The translations under genes and the position numbers were made by a program. Below, one piece after another: positions 14,057-22,358 of a stretch of 64,000 nucleotides of DNA. Origin of the DNA: Planctomycetota bacterium (GTDB lineage Bacteria > Planctomycetota > UBA1135 > UBA2386). The stretch covers positions 62,001 to 126,000 of the forward strand of contig JADJPQ010000004.1 of assembly GCA_016713175.1 (NCBI GenBank), read 5' to 3'. The notes under the pieces are model-generated. The model was not told the DNA's origin and made no database searches. It worked only from the letters and a program-made list of their open reading frames with translations. Each line of letters opens with the position of its first letter. The stretch's first letter is position 1.

Positions 14057-16359
14057 CAGTCGTCTGCGTCCTCGGGCGCGTGCTGCTGCTCCTTCTCCAC
14101 TTCGGCGGCTGCGAACATGGCGGCCATCGTCGCTACACGACACCGCTCCGCGCGCTCCAGCGCGGACGCTTGCTCGTCGTCTGGCGGCTGCTGTTCGGCT
14201 GTGGGCGATGACTCGCCCTGCCGCTCCTTGTCGAGGATCAGCGAGTGCACGGCCAGCCAAATGCGGTAGCGGGCGTCGTAGGACGCTCCCAAGCTCTCGC
14301 TTCGCGCCGTCAGCTTCTTCAGGTACTCGGCGTACCTTGGGAAGACGGTCGAGTAGTACACCGTCAGCAGCCCGCCCTCGGAGGTCGCTTCCGACGCGAC
14401 GGTCGCGTGGTTGTCGGGCCAGCCAAGGTCGTTCCACAGGTCGTCGTCCGGGTGCACAGGGCGGACATCGAACGGCGGCATGACCAGCTTCTGCTTGCTG
14501 GGCTTTGCCTTTGGCGCGTTCTCGATGACGAGGGGACGCGAATCCGACAGCGTGCTGCGGCCGGGCACGCGCAGCTCTACCTGTACCATGCCGGCGTTGC
14601 CCACGGTCGCATCGGCCGCGCAGGTGACCACCACGCGCATACGCCCGCCGGCGAGCGGCGTCGTCCCCTGGGCGAGGAGTCCCGGGCCATTTACCACCAC
14701 GTTGATGTGCGACTTCGCGGGATCCTTGGGGTCGTGATGCGTGCTGTTGGCGTCGGTTTCGACGCGCACGTAGCGGCGCTGTTCCGCGTACATCGGAATG
14801 GGCTCGCCTTCGGGCCACACGATCTTGATGTACGTGGGTGGCTCTGCCGGCGGGATGGGGACCGGCTTGGGGCGGGGCGGTCGCGGTGGACGAGGTGGCC
14901 GCGGTGGCTGATCACCACCCGTCGACGTCACTGCTCCCGCGTCCTCAACCTCGAAACCCTGAATCTGAAGGAGCTTCGCCACCTCCTTCCGCATCACGTT
15001 GGTGGCCTGCTCGTCCTCTGCCCGGTCCTTCTGATCCCGGGCTTCGGCGTTCAGGCGCGCAAGCTCGTCGTCGGACTTGAGTGCCTGCACCAGCTCGTTC
15101 TCCAGCAGCGCGAGCACGGCGCCGCGCCGGGCCTCCTCGCGGCCCGAGGTGAACAAGCTGCGCAGTGCCAACGTCGTCAGGTTGTTGCAGTCGATGTGGC
15201 AGATGAGGCGCTGCGCCAGGAATGGCAGCTCCGCGTCCTTCTTGATCACGCGAAGCGTCATCTCGTGCTGGTTCTGGCCGTTCAGCGTCAGCACGATGGG
15301 CTTCTGCGGATCGACGTAGCCGGCGGTGGGCCGTTTCTTGTCCTTCTTCGGCCTGTTGAGCAGCCAGTACTCGATGCCTGCACGTCCGTACTCGCCCAGG
15401 CTGACGTAGAACATGGGCATGCTGTGCGCCAGCTTCTGCTCCTCGCCTTCGTCATCGTCGCCCTCGTCGACGGCGCCGTTGAGTGCGTTGCGCGACCCCT
15501 TGATCACGCGCCGGTAGTCGTGCACCTCGTTGTCGAACCACAGCGGCAGCACCGGGTCGAACATCACCTCCTGAAGCAGCCCGTAGACGCTGTTCGGTCC
15601 AAGCGGCGAGGTCAGCTTCGTCAGGTCGTACCCGAAGTGCAGACACGTCGTGCCGGGCTTGAGTAGGTCCTGAACCCCGTCCGCCTCGGGAACCACGCTG
15701 CCTACGGTCAGGTAGACGTAGCTGCCGCCCTTGATGGCGTTCGGTGGCGGCGGCTCGAACCGAACGACCGTGAACGCGATCGAGTTGGAGCCGTGTTTGC
15801 GACTGGCGATCAGGGACAGTTCGCTGGATGCGAACGTCGCGGAACCACCCTGCCCGTACGTTCCGGCAAGGTGCGGCTTCTGCACCTTGTTCGACTCGTT
15901 CAGGCTGAGAATCGTCTTCGGCATCTCCGCGGCGGTGAGCCCGGTGCCGAAGTCCGTCACCTCCACGCGGCAGTGCGCCTTGTCGTCGCCTGGCGCCAGC
16001 CGCACGTGCACCGACTTCGTGGCCAGTTGCCGCCGCTCGGTGGTGGTCATGGCGCTGAGCCCGTCGCTGGGCACGTTCAACCATGACTGCCCCGCCTCGC
16101 GGGGCGACTTGCAGGCGGGCTTGCCGCCGTGCCTGATGTGCTCGGCGTCCAACACCGCGTCGATGGCGTTCGTGACTCGTTCCACGAGCGCGCGGCCCGG
16201 ATTCGCGGACACCTCGATCGTGCCGCGGTTGTTCTCCCGTCCCCCGACTGGCACCCACTTCGTACCCGGGTTCGCGTGCTCGAACTTCTGCACCAGCGCC
16301 TTCGCTTCCCCGCTGGTCTGCACCTTCAGCAACCCCTTCAGGAGGTCAGCCGGCTTCAT
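14056..16359 (-). CDS. GHKL (HSP90/MutL/MORC-like) ATPase of a putative defence operon
   Basis: The protein has 767 residues from ATG 16359, with GGAGG eight bases upstream. The ATP-binding Bergerat fold is at the N-terminus: the N-box ERVTNAIDAVLD (59-70), DFGTGLT (136-142) and the lid GTYGQGGSATF (166-176). A transducer-like region follows. Residues about 500-520 form a PPRP repeat linker, then comes an immunoglobulin-like beta-rich segment (PTYIKIVWPEGEPIPMYAEQ) and a helical tail. Prokaryotic GHKL ATPases of the MutL/MORC type are known to sit in restriction-modification and antiphage loci. Its start overlaps the methyltransferase end by 14 bases and its stop overlaps the next gene, so all three are made together. 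Confidence 0.75.
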   Translation of the reverse strand: MKPADLLKGLLKVQTSGEAKALVQKFEHANPGTKWVPVGGRENNRGTIEVSANPGRALVERVTNAIDAVLDAEHIRHGGKPACKSPREAGQSWLNVPSDGLSAMTTTERRQLATKSVHVRLAPGDDKAHCRVEVTDFGTGLTAAEMPKTILSLNESNKVQKPHLAGTYGQGGSATFASSELSLIASRKHGSNSIAFTVVRFEPPPPNAIKGGSYVYLTVGSVVPEADGVQDLLKPGTTCLHFGYDLTKLTSPLGPNSVYGLLQEVMFDPVLPLWFDNEVHDYRRVIKGSRNALNGAVDEGDDDEGEEQKLAHSMPMFYVSLGEYGRAGIEYWLLNRPKKDKKRPTAGYVDPQKPIVLTLNGQNQHEMTLRVIKKDAELPFLAQRLICHIDCNNLTTLALRSLFTSGREEARRGAVLALLENELVQALKSDDELARLNAEARDQKDRAEDEQATNVMRKEVAKLLQIQGFEVEDAGAVTSTGGDQPPRPPRPPRPPRPKPVPIPPAEPPTYIKIVWPEGEPIPMYAEQRRYVRVETDANSTHHDPKDPAKSHINVVVNGPGLLAQGTTPLAGGRMRVVVTCAADATVGNAGMVQVELRVPGRSTLSDSRPLVIENAPKAKPSKQKLVMPPFDVRPVHPDDDLWNDLGWPDNHATVASEATSEGGLLTVYYSTVFPRYAEYLKKLTARSESLGASYDARYRIWLAVHSLILDKERQGESSPTAEQQPPDDEQASALERAERCRVATMAAMFAAAEVEKEQQHAPEDADD

Positions 16360-17291
16360 GTTCTTCGCCCTCCGGTAGATCCAGGAATCGCCCCAGTGAC
16401 CCCTCGATGAAGTCCTTGTTCGCTTCCACGGTGACCCAGCGGCGCTTCAGGCGCTCGGCGGCGGCACCGGTGGTGTTGCTGCCGCCGAAGGGGTCGAAGA
16501 CGAGGTTCCGAGGGCTCGTGAGGAACTTGATGAAGAACTCCGCGAGCCCGGAAGGCATTCGGGCTGGGTGGGGCTCTAGCCCGTTTCTCCTTGCAGGACG
16601 CCAGGTAGTCCTCCTTGCAGTTCGTGTTGGAGAACGTGAGGACGTTGGACGGGATGGCGTCGCCGTTGTCGGTCAGGAACGACTTCTCCCCGATGGCGTG
16701 CTGCGACGGTCGCTTGCCCGCGTTGTAGGCGCCGCGGCGCAGCAGGTTCTGCATCGCGCGGCTGTAGTCCTGGAGCACGCGGGTATTGCATGCCGACGGT
16801 CGAGGCGTCGCCGCGAACCACCAGACGTTGGTGAAGGAGTCCTTCACCCGGATCCGCTCGACGTTGACCCACTGGGCCGGCGTCGGCAGACGTGCGGGGT
16901 TGTGGCAGACGAACTGCTGGCACAGGTGCAGATCACCCTTCTTCATGAACGCCAGCAGCGCCTCCAGCGCCAGCGTGGACATCGTGGGCTCGCCCGGGTT
17001 CCAGCAGTTGCCCAGCTCGATCACGATGGAGCCCTCGGGTGTCAGCAGGTCGCGGAACCTGGGAGCGAGGCCGGCAAGCCAGTCCAGGTACTCGTTGCCC
17101 AGCAGGTTGCCGTACCGCTTCTTCCTGTTCAGGGGGAATGGGGGCGACGTGAAGATGAGCTGGACGTGGTGCCGCAGCGCGCGCCCCTCCTGGCTGTCCA
17201 GAAAGGACTCGATCGTGGCGTGGTAGGACCGCCCGCGTTCCGTCTCGAACGCCAGCTCGGGCGGTGCTCCGTTCTCCTGTTGCTTCGTCAC
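16346..17291 (-). pseudogene. Site-specific DNA methyltransferase (beta-type), one-base frameshift
   Basis: GTG 17291 starts 235 codons containing TSPPFPL (48-54, the SPPF/Y catalytic motif of N4-cytosine or N6-adenine methyltransferases), GSIVIELGNCW and QWVNVERIRVKDSFTNVWW, up to DYLASCKE. The remainder, NGLEPHPARMPSGLAEFFIK then LVFDPFGGSNTTGAAAE (SAM-binding motif I) and RRWVTVEANKDF, is in another frame. GAGAAACGG near 16582-16590 (coding strand) should be GAGAACGG, so one extra A explains the break. Either the enzyme is dead or the base is a sequencing error. The motif IV-before-I order makes it beta class. The end overlaps the ATPase start. Confidence 0.85.
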
Positions 17292-17342
17292 CCCTGCGAA
17301 CGGTAGCCGCGCGCCTCGGCGTGCTCCAGCAGGAAGGACCGT

Positions 17343-17918
17343 CTACGTGGCGTCGACCTCACGCAGTCGGTCCTTGTAGATGCACAAGCAGTCCTCAGCC
17401 TCGGCGGCGGTGAGCCGGTGGAACTCGGGCGGCAGATCGCGCAACTCCAGCGTCGCGCGGCCGCGGCCGAGCCCCAGCGCGCGGGCGCCGACCCGAGTGC
17501 CGCGGTGCAGGTACACGCGCTCCGGCGCGAGCCCAAGGTGGGCGCCGATCCGGTGCGCGATGTCGTAGATGGTCAGGTCGGCCACCATCCACAGGTCGCC
17601 GATCAGCGCGGCAACGGCGTCGTGCAGCTCGTCGAAGGTCGCGGCGGTGCCCAGGTCGGCGGCGAGCAGCCGAAGCCGGGCTTCGGCCAACGACGCCGGC
17701 GGGATGCGGTTCTGGTGTGGGTGGCGCTTGCCGTTGGGCGCCTTGCACAGCGCGGCCACGTCGATGGCATCAGCGAGCGTGGGCTGGCCCGCGTAGAACT
17801 GGAGTTCGAGCGCCGCAGGCAACTGCTTTCTGCGGATGTACTCGTCCACGATGTCGCGCAGAGTCGAGAGGTCGCCTGCGGGCGGGAGGCAGCGGCGTAC
17901 CGGTGGCTCCTGTTCCAT
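17343..17918 (-). CDS. Conserved hypothetical in the GHKL/methyltransferase operon
   Basis: The protein has 191 residues from ATG 17918, five bases after the NYN gene stop, and lies 51 bases before the methyltransferase start. It is helical. The centre, GDLWMVADLTIYDIAHRIG followed by LAPERVYLHRGTRVGARALG, resembles the helix-hairpin-helix region of DNA glycosylase-like or related small proteins, but the usual Gly-x-Gly of the hairpin is not clear. The tail HRLTAAEAEDCLCIYKDRLR looks like a conserved signature. I cannot name a family. Its tight spacing makes it part of the operon. Confidence 0.6.
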   Translation of the reverse strand: MEQEPPVRRCLPPAGDLSTLRDIVDEYIRRKQLPAALELQFYAGQPTLADAIDVAALCKAPNGKRHPHQNRIPPASLAEARLRLLAADLGTAATFDELHDAVAALIGDLWMVADLTIYDIAHRIGAHLGLAPERVYLHRGTRVGARALGLGRGRATLELRDLPPEFHRLTAAEAEDCLCIYKDRLREVDAT

Positions 17919-17923
17919 TCGGC

Positions 17924-18562
17924 CTACGTCGAGGCGCCGAAGAAAAGGCCGTTGACGATGGGGTCGGCCTTGGCAGCTTTGGAGTCCACTTCCTCGGACA
18001 TCATCACCGTGTACGACGCCTCCTCGATCAGCTTCTGCGATGTCTTCGACCCTTCGATGTCGAAGCCCAGCACGAGGACGCGCGTGCCCAGTCCATTGAC
18101 CTTGCGGATCAATGGCACGAAATCCGAGTCGCCACTGACCAGCACCAGCACGTCGAACCGCTTGTGCACGGCCAGGTCGTAGGCTTCGAGGGCCAGCCAC
18201 ACGTCGATTCCCTTCTCGCCCGGCGGCGTCGAGAACTCGTTCATGGGGTGGTAGTGGGTGACGACGCCGGCGTGCATCAGGATCTGGTCCTGAAGCCTGT
18301 CCGTCTCCATTTGCTTCGCGGGGTCGGGCAGTGCCTTCACCGCCTTCAGCGAGAACCGCCCGCGGAAGAAGTGCGCCTCCACGATCTGGCACATGGAGAC
18401 GTTGTTGTTCGTCTCCAGCGCCGCGACCTTGTGGCGCAGGTACTCGTGCACGCCGTCGATGTCGAGGAAGCTGCCTCGTGCGTGGGTATCTGTAAGGCAC
18501 TGGCTGACCTTCCAGAAGAAGCTGCCGTCGTAGAACACCGCGATTCGCTTCAGACCGTCCAT
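17924..18562 (-). CDS. NYN-domain (LabA/DUF88-like PIN-fold) ribonuclease
   Basis: The protein has 212 residues from ATG 18562 (MDGLKRIAVFYDGSFFWK). PIN-fold acidic residues typical of NYN proteins are visible: VFYDGSFF near the N-terminus, KGIDVWLALEAYDLA (D in the third conserved position) and VLVLVSGDSDFVPLIRKV (the SGDSDF signature). It ends in a short C-terminal segment, ADPIVNGLFFGAST. NYN proteins are metal-dependent RNases or RNA-binding proteins. It is the first gene of the five-gene minus-strand operon, so it may supply nuclease activity for it. An inverted repeat lies 68 bases upstream (18630-18658). Confidence 0.8.
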   Translation of the reverse strand: MDGLKRIAVFYDGSFFWKVSQCLTDTHARGSFLDIDGVHEYLRHKVAALETNNNVSMCQIVEAHFFRGRFSLKAVKALPDPAKQMETDRLQDQILMHAGVVTHYHPMNEFSTPPGEKGIDVWLALEAYDLAVHKRFDVLVLVSGDSDFVPLIRKVNGLGTRVLVLGFDIEGSKTSQKLIEEASYTVMMSEEVDSKAAKADPIVNGLFFGAST

Positions 18563-18629
18563 CGTTCTGCTCCTCGTTCCGCCGGCGTCACCATGACCCG
18601 GACGAGGGGACGACCCTAGCAATCGGATC

Positions 18630-18658
18630 TTGGCAACACCAGCGTCAGGTGTCGCCAA
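18630..18658. promoter_or_regulatory. Inverted repeat upstream of the NYN-methyltransferase-GHKL operon
   Basis: TTGGCAACACC (18630-18640) pairs with GGTGTCGCCAA (18648-18658) at 10 of 11 positions around a 7-base loop. It lies just upstream of the operon's first start and could be an operator or a hairpin insulating it from the att region. There is no T tract on either side. Confidence 0.4.
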
Positions 18659-18770
18659 CGCCAGCGCTCCCGCACGAAGCTCACGTTCGCGGCTTTCCCC
18701 GCCGGAGGAGAACGGCGTCGGGCGGCAGGTCGAGTTCGACCTTTTCGACCGCGAACACGTGTTCACCGCG
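18659..18770. other. Spacer left of the decamer repeats, no gene seen
   Basis: Reading both strands gives no family match. Long frames through here on both strands are by-products of the neighbouring tRNA-derived repeat; one minus-strand reading gives GREDLNLRPL, a well-known mistranslation of tRNA gene sequence. Confidence 0.5.
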
Positions 18771-18830
18771 TGCAACCAAGTGCAACAGCGCGCAACCAAG
18801 TGCAACAGCGCGCAACCGCTTGCACCTGCG
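18771..18830 (+). repeat. Six phased 10-bp repeats (YGCAAC type), including a 20-bp tandem duplication
   Basis: Decamers start at 18771, 18781, 18791, 18801, 18811 and 18821: TGCAACCAAG, TGCAACAGCG, CGCAACCAAG, TGCAACAGCG, CGCAACCGCT, TGCACCTGCG. The 20-mer at 18773-18792 is repeated exactly at 18793-18812. Orientation and spacing match the four decamers at 6803-6842, so both arrays probably bind the same element-encoded protein. Confidence 0.65.
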
Positions 18831-18893
18831 CCGCAATGGGTTAGACTCCATTCTGACCATCGCGTCGGATGCTCCGCGAGGCTGGCTGAACGG

Positions 18894-19160
<267 letters not shown>

Positions 19161-19253
19161 TCTTCAACTTCCGTTGCCAGCGAAGCGGGATGCGTGGTTC
19201 GTGGACTACCCGGGACTACCCGGAACACGGCTCAGATGCCGATAGGAACCACG

Positions 19254-19634
19254 ATGAGCACGCGAAGCACGCGCGTCCCGAGCTACCGCTTCCACCGAGG
19301 GAGCGGGCAAGCGCGAGTCACGATCGACGGCACCGACCACTACTTCGGCGTCTACGACACGCCGGAGTCGAAGGAGCGCTACCGGAAGGTGCTCGCCGAG
19401 CATCTCGGCAAGCAGCCGCGCACGATCGCGGACGACCTCGACGACGAAGGCACCGACCTGCACGCGGTGACGATCGAGAAGGTGCTCGCCGCCTACTGGG
19501 AGCACGCCGGCGCGGCCTACGTCGATCGCGACAGCAAGAAGCCGAAGCCCGAGCTGTCGAACATCAAGCACGCGCTCGCGATCGTGCGCAAGTTGTTCGG
19601 CGAACGCCGTGACCCGATCAGGTGGCGCGCGTGA
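19254..19634 (+). pseudogene. int: Tyrosine integrase, N-terminal fragment
   Basis: About 120 residues from ATG 19254 (MSTRSTRVPSYRFHRGSGQA). The PSYRxHRxSGQARVTIDGxD pattern with FGVYDTPESKERYRKVLAE is the arm-binding N-terminus of planctomycete phage-type integrases. EKVLAAYWEHAGAAYV and LSNIKHALAIVRKLFGE form the start of the core-binding SAM-like domain. The catalytic R...HxxR...Y domain is absent: the frame joins unrelated DNA near 19620 and stops. Its place right after the tRNA-derived core is the normal position for an integrase gene. Confidence 0.8.
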
Positions 19635-20132
19635 AGCGCATGCCGACACCTACGGCTACCGCGTGCGTGTCGATGCGACGGGCATCGGGAACGCCGTGTG
19701 CTCGATGCTCCGCGACGCGGACGTCGACATCGTTCAGCAGGTCTTCACTCCGGCGAGCAAGCACAGCGTGGTGCAGAACGCGGTTGCGATCATCGAGAAG
19801 GGCGGCGGGTACTGCCGGCGCGGTCCCTGTGCCCGCAGCTCTACGATCAGCTTGTCGAGTTCAGCTACTTGGATGCCGACGACACCGGCGGCGACTTCAA
19901 GAAGACCGGCGCCCCATCGGGCCAACACGACGATGCCGTGATCTCGCTGTGCCTCGCGCTTGCGTTCTTCCGCCCAGGTGACGAACAGGAGGGTCGCGCG
20001 GTGGTGCAGGGCGTGGATCGCATTCCCGAGCGCGTGACGCCGCCGCAGCCGAAGGTCGAGCCGCAGCAGCCCGCGGCGAAGCCGAAGACGGCCGCGCAGC
20101 TTGAAGCCGAGAGGATGGTGCGCGCGCTCTAA
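19635..20132 (+). pseudogene. Phage terminase large subunit, C-terminal fragment, frameshifted
   Basis: YGYRVRVDATGIGNAVCSML and VQQVFTPASKHSVVQNAVAI, then in another frame CPQLYDQLVEFSYLDADDTG and GAPSGQHDDAVISLCLALAF, match the RNase H-like nuclease domain (Terminase_6C) of large subunits, with D in VDATGIG and the HDDAV motif. The frame changes near 19800-19815, where two extra bases in a GGC/GGG run (or one lost) would explain it. A proline/lysine-rich tail (TPPQPKVEPQQPAAKPKTAA) ends at TAA 20130-20132. The ATPase half is missing, so a deletion joined the integrase start to the terminase end. Confidence 0.75.
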
Positions 20133-20478
20133 CCGAAGGCTTCGACGCAGGACGATGGCGAGCCGAACCGGCCGGGGACGCAGCAGCCGGGACGGGCGCG
20201 CTCGTCGGGCATCTGGGACCCTGCGCCGTGACAGCCGGCCGAGGCAGAGAGCGACGGCCGGGGTGGCCAGGCTGCGCGCGACCTCTTTCGACTGCTGGCA
20301 CGCCCGACGGCCGCGATCCTGCGGCCCCCTGGCGCTTTTGCTAGGGGCCGGAAATCGCGGCACCATCGAGAGTTGTGGTTGCGGCTAAAGTGGTGCCTGC
20401 AAAATACCGTAGAACATCAGTAGATTTGCAGCAGGCATGCGCTACAACTCTAGCAGCCAAGTTCCGAGAGAGGCACCC
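20133..20478. other. Non-coding stretch with weak hairpins and a possible promoter
   Basis: I see no gene. GGCCCCCT (20323-20330) and AGGGGCC (20343-20349) form a stem around CTTTTGCT, which could end transcription from the left. Just before the next gene, GCCTGCAAAAT and ATTTGCAGCAGGC form an imperfect inverted repeat in the most AT-rich part of the spacer. That is a reasonable promoter/operator site for the ribbon-helix-helix gene. Confidence 0.4.
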
Positions 20479-20694
20479 ATGACCATGAAGCGATTCACCC
20501 TGGACCTGACTTCGACGGCCGCCAGCGAACTCGACAAGCTGGCCGAGGACTTGGGAGTGACCAAGTCGGAACTGATGCGCCGCGCCCTCGGCCTCATGAA
20601 GGTAGCCCTGCGCGAAACCAAGGACGGCACGAAGAAGGTCGCCATCGCGAACGCCGATAACGTGGTTGAGAAGGAACTGATCCTGCGTGACTGA
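20479..20694 (+). CDS. Ribbon-helix-helix-like (CopG/Arc type) regulator
   Basis: The protein has 71 residues from ATG 20479, with GAGAGAGG just upstream. The layout strand-helix-helix is clear: KRFTLDLTSTAASELDKLAE, then DLGVTKSELMRRALGLMKVA, the T-K-S-E-L-M-R-R pattern of RHH proteins. The tail (KKVAIANADNVVEKELILRD) is a short beta segment. The stop TGA overlaps the next GTG start by eight bases, so it is coupled to a membrane protein gene. RHH proteins of this size are often autorepressors, sometimes antitoxins. The target is unknown. Confidence 0.7.
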   Translation: MTMKRFTLDLTSTAASELDKLAEDLGVTKSELMRRALGLMKVALRETKDGTKKVAIANADNVVEKELILRD

Positions 20695-21157
20695 GGCAAG
20701 CGAACCGCAACCGGCTCCGAAGGACCCGGTGAAGGACCCAGCGAAGGAGCCCGCGAAGCCGGCGCCAGCGAAGGTGCCGGTTGAGCCGATCGACGGGACT
20801 CCCGATGCGGGGGACGTTCCTCGTATTCCGCTGTCCTTCGGCGGGATCAAGGGGTTTGAGCCCTTCGAGCGAGTGAAGCACAGGAACGGGCTCTGGATCT
20901 CGCTTTGCTTGATCGCGGCCATTGTGCTCCTGCAACTGGTCGCGGTCTTGGTCACGTGGGGAAGCCTGCCGACGCTCCCGGCCGATGCTGCTGGGCTGGT
21001 TGAGGCTCGCGAGAAAACGCTCACGTGGGGGAAGGACGTGATCCAGGTTACGACCTCATCTCTCGCGCCAATCCTTGCCGCGATCGCGGGCTACCTGTTT
21101 GGCCAGAGCACCGCATCGAAGTCGTCGAACGAAGACGCGCAAGGCGAGGAAGAGTAG
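20687..21157 (+). CDS. Proline-rich membrane protein coupled to the RHH regulator
   Basis: The protein has 156 residues from GTG 20687 (MTEASEPQPAPKDPVKDPAK). Residues 1-50 are a Pro/Lys/Ala repeat region (DPVKDP-AKEPAKPAPAKVP). A first transmembrane helix (about 72-92, GLWISLCLIAAIVLLQLVAV) and a second (about 125-142, LAPILAAIAGYLFGQS) flank a short extracytoplasmic part. No family is recognised. Being the second gene of a two-gene unit with an RHH protein at the edge of a mobile element, it could be the effector of an exclusion or toxin-like unit; this is inference only. Confidence 0.6.
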   Translation: MTEASEPQPAPKDPVKDPAKEPAKPAPAKVPVEPIDGTPDAGDVPRIPLSFGGIKGFEPFERVKHRNGLWISLCLIAAIVLLQLVAVLVTWGSLPTLPADAAGLVEAREKTLTWGKDVIQVTTSSLAPILAAIAGYLFGQSTASKSSNEDAQGEEE

Positions 21158-21814
21158 TCGCGTCGTCGGATCGAGTCGCGTGTTCGGGCGCCCACGCAGG
21201 TGGACAGTCATCGAGGTGGTGGGGTCACCCGTCGGTGCGAGTTCGATTTCGGTGTCGCCGGCGATCCGCGCCGTGGTCTTGACGACTCCTTCGCCTTGGA
21301 TCCAGGCGGCGATCTGGTTGGAGCCCAGCGCAACGCCCGTGATGGCGAACTTCCCTTGCTCATCGGTGGTTGCCTTGGCGACCGCGTTTCCGGGACGGGT
21401 CCTTGGCCTGGCGAACATCACGGCGGCGGCAACCGGCGCACCCGCGGCATTGCGCAGCACCCCGCGCACGGTGGCAGCCTCGTGCAGCACGACCCGAAAC
21501 GGCGCGAACGGTTCCTGCAGTCGATGCGCGACGCTGCAGTGGCCGCGGGCCCTGGCGTAGAGGTGCCGGATGTCCTCGCGCGGCACGCCGAGGCGATACA
21601 TGCCGTCGCCATCAGTCCTGGTGCGCCAGGCGGTGGCCTCCGGCAATGCGGATTCGACCCAGACCTCCGCGTCAGGCAGCGGTTCGCCGCGCATGTCGAC
21701 GACGCGGCCGGCCAGCACGATCCGCGGGCTCTGTTGGCAAATGACGGGGGCCACCATGGCGCCCAATGCGGCCGCGACGTGCAGCGAACGCCGCCGACGG
21801 GGCGTGGTGTGCAT
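21056..21814 (-). pseudogene. Secreted carboxypeptidase-regulatory-like protein, 3' end replaced
   Basis: ATG 21814 starts a signal peptide (RRRRSLHVAAALGAMVAPVIC). Two CarboxypepD_reg-like repeats follow: GRVVDMRGEPLPDAEVWVES ... DGMYRLGV and VRGVLRNAAGAPVAAAVMFA ... DEQGKFAITGV. After about residue 215 (TSMTVHLRGRP) the sequence becomes basic and unlike the family. The frame's last 102 bases run antisense through the membrane-protein gene at 20687-21157. The gene therefore seems cut near 21170-21200, marking the right edge of the mobile element. The 3' half is not in the window. Confidence 0.6.
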
Positions 21815-21905
21815 GCCCCGAGTCCACTTCCGGGCATCGCCTTCGTGCGGTTGGCGCCGTGAACGAGGTGAGTAGCGGCCTCCCGGCGAGTATCCTCCAC
21901 CGCCG

Positions 21906-22358
21906 GTGAAACCCGATCAGGAACTGCAGGTCATCGAACGCCACCTGCGCGGCTCCGGCTTCCGCTGGACGAACCAGCGCTCGCTGATCGTCAAGACCGC
22001 CCTCGGTTCGCACGAACACTTCACCGCCGAACAACTCCTCGACCTGTGTCGCGTACTCGACCCCAAGGTCTCGCGCGCGACCGTCTACCGGACCCTCGCC
22101 GTGCTCGAGGAAGCCGGCTTCGTCGAGGGCCTGGACACCGGCGACGGCGGCCGCCGCTTCGAACACGTGCTCGGCCACGAACACCACGACCACATGGTCT
22201 GCACGCGCTGCACCGCGATCGTCGAGTTCCGCGACGACGAACTCGAACGACGCCAGGAAGCGGCCGCGCGCCGGCAAGGCTTCAAGATCGAACGCCACAG
22301 CCTGCGGCTGTACGGCATCTGCAAGGCCTGCCAGGTCCGCGAGGGGGCCAGCCGGTGA
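21906..22358 (+). CDS. fur: Fur-family metal-dependent repressor
   Basis: The protein has 150 residues from GTG 21906. The winged helix is TNQRSLIVKTALGSHEHFTA ... SRATVYRTLAVLEEAGFVE. The dimerisation domain has the histidine-rich metal site HEHHDHMVCTRC, the structural zinc CxxC (CTRC) and a second CxxC near the end (CKAC). This is the usual Fur/PerR/Zur layout. The metal cannot be told from sequence alone. It overlaps the next gene, an NtrC-type regulator, by four bases (GTGA), an uncommon pairing. Confidence 0.9.
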   Translation: MKPDQELQVIERHLRGSGFRWTNQRSLIVKTALGSHEHFTAEQLLDLCRVLDPKVSRATVYRTLAVLEEAGFVEGLDTGDGGRRFEHVLGHEHHDHMVCTRCTAIVEFRDDELERRQEAAARRQGFKIERHSLRLYGICKACQVREGASR

